From: UBA3910 sp002391465
Lineage (GTDB): Bacteria > Bacillota > Limnochordia > Darwinibacteriales > Darwinibacteriaceae
Assembly (NCBI GenBank): GCA_030054835.1
Contig: JASGVS010000043.1
Location: forward strand, 62,001 to 126,000
Direction of reading: 5' to 3'
DNA length: 64,000 nt
Part shown: positions 61,451-64,000 of the stretch, one piece after another
How the letters are laid out: every line of letters starts with the position of its first letter
Position numbering within the stretch: the stretch's first letter is position 1
The notes under the pieces: model-generated
What the model was told of the DNA's origin: nothing
The model's database searches: none
Seen by the model: the letters and a program-made list of their open reading frames with translations, nothing else
Position numbers and translations under genes: made by a program

Positions 61451-62626
61451 TTGGCCTTGTTTTACGGTGATCTGCACATCCATATTGGTAGTACCAATAG
61501 CGGTGCACCGGTGAAAATAACCGCTTCCAGGACACTCACCCTCGAGCGTATCACCCAGACTGCTAAAGGGCAGAAGGGACTTGACTTGGTAGGTATTGTT
61601 GACGCTGCCTGCAGCGGTGTGCTGCAAGACTTAGAGTCCCTGCATGAACTGGGCCAACTCAAACCCATAGTGGGGGGCGGAGCTTTACTCAACGGAGTTA
61701 CCCTCTTTCTTGGTAGTGAAGTGGAACTAGTCCATCAGGATACGGGGAAGGAGGCCCATTTTCTTGCCTATTTCGCCGATTTGGCAAGCATACAAGGCTA
61801 TGCTGCGGCACTTAAACCCCATGTGACAAATCCGTCCCTTTCAACCCAGCGGCTAAGGGTCAGTCCCGTTAACTGGCTGAAACTAGTCAAGGAATTCGAG
61901 GGGGTGGCCATTGCTGCCCATGCCTTTACTCCCCACAAAGGAGTCTACGGCAGCTGCGTCAAGAGGCTTGAGGAGATGCTTTCTAAGCCGAGTCAGGTCA
62001 GCGCCCTTGAACTTGGCTTAAGTGCCAACACTGAAATGGCACTCGCTGTGTCCGATACCCATCCCTACGCCTATCTTGCCAATTCGGACGCCCATTCCCT
62101 CCAGAACATTGGGCGAGAATTCACTGTCTACAATCTCCCGGAACTGAACTTCGGCGCCTGGCGCTCTGCTCTAGAGGATGGGGGCCGGGGCATCTGGGCC
62201 ACACACGGTCTCGAGCCCCGTTTAGGGAAATACTACCGCAGTTGGTGCCCTAGGTGTGAGCGATTGGCGGACCATGAAACACCTACCTTTGAGTGTCCTT
62301 ACTGCAAAGACCCCATGGTACCTGGGGTTTGGGACCGCCTGCAAAGTATCTCTGACCACCCGCAAGTAACGCCGGCCAAGCCCCCTTATACAGCCCATGT
62401 ACCGCTCCGCCTCCTGCCTGGCATTGGACCCAAGATGTACGCTAAGCTGATTGGGGAAGTGGGAACTGAAATCGATGTTTTGTATCGTCTGCCTTTAGAC
62501 GAAATCGCCGCCAAGGTCGGATCGGTGATTGCGGATCAGATCGCTGCCGTACGCGCTGGCTCGCTGTCCTTTCTGCCGGGGGGAGGAGGAAAATATGGCA
62601 GGGTAACGAAAGGATTGAAGAGGTGA
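61451..62626 (+). CDS. Endonuclease Q family PHP-domain protein (YqxK-like)
   Basis: The PHP metal site appears as GDLHIHIGSTN, then IAAHAFTPHKGVYG and ANSDAHSLQNIG. A zinc finger (CPRCERL and CPYCKDP) and a C-terminal helix-hairpin-helix (LLPGIGPKMYAKLIGEVG) follow, the architecture of endonuclease Q, which nicks DNA 5' to deaminated bases. The 391 residues match. TTG start at 61451 after AGGAGGATTCC. The repair role is inferred from archaeal and Bacillus homologues. Confidence 0.87.
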   Translation: MALFYGDLHIHIGSTNSGAPVKITASRTLTLERITQTAKGQKGLDLVGIVDAACSGVLQDLESLHELGQLKPIVGGGALLNGVTLFLGSEVELVHQDTGKEAHFLAYFADLASIQGYAAALKPHVTNPSLSTQRLRVSPVNWLKLVKEFEGVAIAAHAFTPHKGVYGSCVKRLEEMLSKPSQVSALELGLSANTEMALAVSDTHPYAYLANSDAHSLQNIGREFTVYNLPELNFGAWRSALEDGGRGIWATHGLEPRLGKYYRSWCPRCERLADHETPTFECPYCKDPMVPGVWDRLQSISDHPQVTPAKPPYTAHVPLRLLPGIGPKMYAKLIGEVGTEIDVLYRLPLDEIAAKVGSVIADQIAAVRAGSLSFLPGGGGKYGRVTKGLKR

Positions 62627-62630
62627 GACA

Positions 62631-63248
62631 ATGACAACAGTGATTTTGATCCGCCACGGTGAAACGCTCTGGAACCAGCAACATCGCTACCAAGGGCAGT
62701 TAGACAGTCCTTTGTCTGAACTCGGCCATAAACAGGCAAGACTGACGGCAGAGTATCTGGCAAAACAGCCCATCACTGCCGTATACAGCAGCGATCTGGG
62801 GCGCGCCCTGCGGACGGCGGAGATAATCGCTGATCCTCACCGGCTGGCGGCCAAACCCGATCAACGCCTGCGGGAAATGGCTTTTGGGGTTTGGGAAGGG
62901 TTAACCCGGCCTGAGGTTGTGGAGCAGTATCCGGAGATTTACTACACCCGCTATCAAGATGTGTTGTCAACGCGCGTGCCCGGTGGAGAATTACCCCATG
63001 AAGTCGTGGCACGCTTTCGTGACTTTATGGACGAGCATCTTCCCAAACACGGGGAAGAGACTATAGTACTTGTGTCCCACGGAGGAACGCTCCGACTGGC
63101 CATAGCCAGCATTCTCCACATGCCCCTGGAGAAATCCTACTGTTTTAGGGTGAGTAATGGCGGCGTGTCTAGACTGACCTACACCAGAAACGATAGGGGG
63201 TGCCTCTGGGAAGTGAGCTGCCTCAACTCCACCGATCACCTGGGCTAA
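62631..63248 (+). CDS. Histidine phosphatase family protein (phosphoglycerate-mutase-like)
   Basis: The catalytic LIRHGETLWNQQHRYQG contains the phospho-accepting His; the second His is in VSHGGTLRLAI. RALRTAEII and LREMAFGVWEGLT are typical of the CobC/PspA/GpmB group. The 205 residues have no targeting signal. Whether it is an alpha-ribazole phosphatase, a phosphoserine phosphatase or a general phosphatase cannot be told; no cobalamin gene is nearby. It starts 4 bases after the endonuclease Q gene. Confidence 0.9.
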   Translation: MTTVILIRHGETLWNQQHRYQGQLDSPLSELGHKQARLTAEYLAKQPITAVYSSDLGRALRTAEIIADPHRLAAKPDQRLREMAFGVWEGLTRPEVVEQYPEIYYTRYQDVLSTRVPGGELPHEVVARFRDFMDEHLPKHGEETIVLVSHGGTLRLAIASILHMPLEKSYCFRVSNGGVSRLTYTRNDRGCLWEVSCLNSTDHLG

Positions 63249-63301
63249 CATAATCCCTTTTCTACCGGCATAGGCTTAGATGATCCGCTGGAGGAAAGAG
63301 G

Positions 63302-63961
63302 TTGAGAGACATGTACATAGTCGGTGCTGTGGGAGAATTGGTTCTGGGGTATTTTTACCGCAACCTCCCTTTGTATTTAGCCCTTTTTCTGCTCTTCAGT
63401 CTGGGTGTTGGTTTTGGCGCCTTGGCACCGCAGAAACTTTCACCAACTCAACGGGAGGATTTGAGTAATTTCCTAGCCAATATTTCGGCCTCTATTGCCC
63501 AAAACGGTTCCCATGCAGGGGCCGGGACGCAGCTTTTTTACCAGAGCATACTGGACAACGTTCTCAAGACAGCGCTGCTCTTGTTTGTTTTGGGTTTGAC
63601 TGTTATCGGTGCTCCGCTGATTATGGGTCTGGTGTTTCTCAGAGGTTTTGTCCTCGGGTTTACTGTTGGGTTTCTGGTTCAAGAAACCGCGCTCAATGGA
63701 CTTATTTTAGCTGCCGCAGCCGTACTGCCCCATAATCTCCTGGCTGTTCCGGCAGTTATGATTGGGGCGGCCGGCTCTTTAGCTTTTGCCTCTACCGCCT
63801 TTCAAACGATGGTCGGACTCTCGCAGAAAAAAATCCATGGACAGTTTTTGAGTACCAGCTTTATCTGTATCTGCAGCTGTATTCTGCTGCTGGGGGCGTC
63901 GCTGATAGAGGTCTACCTAACACCCATACTGATCAGTCTGGCAAGTGGTTATGTTTTCTAA
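63302..63961 (+). CDS. spoIIM: Stage II sporulation protein M
   Basis: Membrane protein of the SpoIIDMP engulfment complex that remodels peptidoglycan during spore formation. The 219 residues have about five transmembrane helices, with the family pattern FLLFSLGVGFGALAP early and RGFVLGFTVGFLVQE and PHNLLAVPAVMIG later. TTG 63302 follows GGAGG by 7 bases, while ATG 63311 is the alternative start. Presence of this gene indicates a spore-former. It ends 15 bases before the next start. Confidence 0.9.
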   Translation: MRDMYIVGAVGELVLGYFYRNLPLYLALFLLFSLGVGFGALAPQKLSPTQREDLSNFLANISASIAQNGSHAGAGTQLFYQSILDNVLKTALLLFVLGLTVIGAPLIMGLVFLRGFVLGFTVGFLVQETALNGLILAAAAVLPHNLLAVPAVMIGAAGSLAFASTAFQTMVGLSQKKIHGQFLSTSFICICSCILLLGASLIEVYLTPILISLASGYVF

Positions 63962-63976
63962 GGAGGTTCAAGCAGC

Positions 63977-64000
63977 GTGAAACAATGGGCACAGGTTTTA
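63977..64000 (+). CDS. Start of a further gene (truncated by window end)
   Basis: After AGGAGG at 63961-63966 a GTG at 63977 opens a frame reading MKQWAQVL up to the window end. RBS and spacing support a real start in operon with spoIIM. Eight residues do not allow identification. Confidence 0.5.

Noticed and set aside
1..64000. CRISPR array, insertion sequences, prophage, tRNA or rRNA genes
   Set aside because: No regularly spaced direct repeats, transposase or phage motifs, and no cloverleaf or rRNA-like sequence were noticed while reading; a dedicated tRNA scan was not possible.

Overview
The window reads as one contiguous piece of chromosome from a spore-forming, flagellated, Gram-positive-type anaerobe in the Bacillota, probably a deep Clostridia or Limnochordia-like lineage. 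The evidence is the gene order, a spoIIM gene, a PolC-type replicase, HslVU, RnpM/L7Ae genes between nusA and infB, and ferredoxin-dependent 2-oxoacid oxidation. Every gene found is on the + strand. The order follows the classic Bacillus subtilis arrangement topA-trmFO-xerC-hslVU-[fla operon]-sigD-swrB-rpsB-tsf-pyrH-frr-uppS-cdsA-dxr-rseP-(ispG)-proS-polC-rimP-nusA-rnpM-rplGA-infB-rbfA-truB-ribF-rpsO-pnp, so departures from that order stand out. I saw no tRNA, rRNA, insertion sequence, phage gene or CRISPR array, and no gene-free stretch longer than 300 bases.

Layout. 1-4673: 3' end of topA, then trmFO, xerC, hslV, hslU, closed by an intrinsic terminator; codY, which follows hslU in Bacillus, is missing. 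4861-29373: a flagellar operon of about 30 genes from flgB to sigD and a SwrB-like gene. It encodes rod, MS ring, switch, export apparatus, hook, stator and the FlhF/FlhG placement proteins, but no chemotaxis gene. fliM, flbD and cheY are missing from their usual places. A complete GH27 alpha-galactosidase-like gene sits where fliM is expected, and a PilZ (c-di-GMP receptor) gene sits where the che genes normally lie. 29357-44159: translation, lipid and isoprenoid genes (rpsB, tsf, pyrH, frr, uppS, cdsA, dxr, rseP, ispG, proS), with an AI-2E-type permease, a family 2 glycosyltransferase and a 71-residue unknown inserted. The block ends in a polC whose proofreading exonuclease domain is absent. 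44145-54716: a consensus promoter inside the end of polC drives rimP-nusA-rnpM-rplGA-infB-rbfA-nrnA-truB-ribF, followed by rpsO and pnp. 54809-60354: an energy cluster with a degenerate butyrate-kinase paralogue, phosphate butyryltransferase, an intact butyrate kinase and a four-subunit 2-oxoacid:ferredoxin oxidoreductase. 60384-64000: a DUF3866 protein, an endonuclease Q-family PHP protein, a histidine phosphatase, spoIIM and the first codons of one more gene.

How it works together: branched-chain or related 2-oxoacids would be oxidised to acyl-CoA plus reduced ferredoxin, and Ptb/Buk would convert acyl-CoA to ATP. Motility looks wired to c-di-GMP rather than to locally encoded chemotaxis proteins. 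The items most worth a second look are the GH27-for-fliM substitution, the exonuclease-less PolC, the apparently dead butyrate-kinase paralogue, and two genes (ribF and fliK) without a well-placed ordinary start codon. All functional calls come from reading protein motifs by eye; no database search was run.
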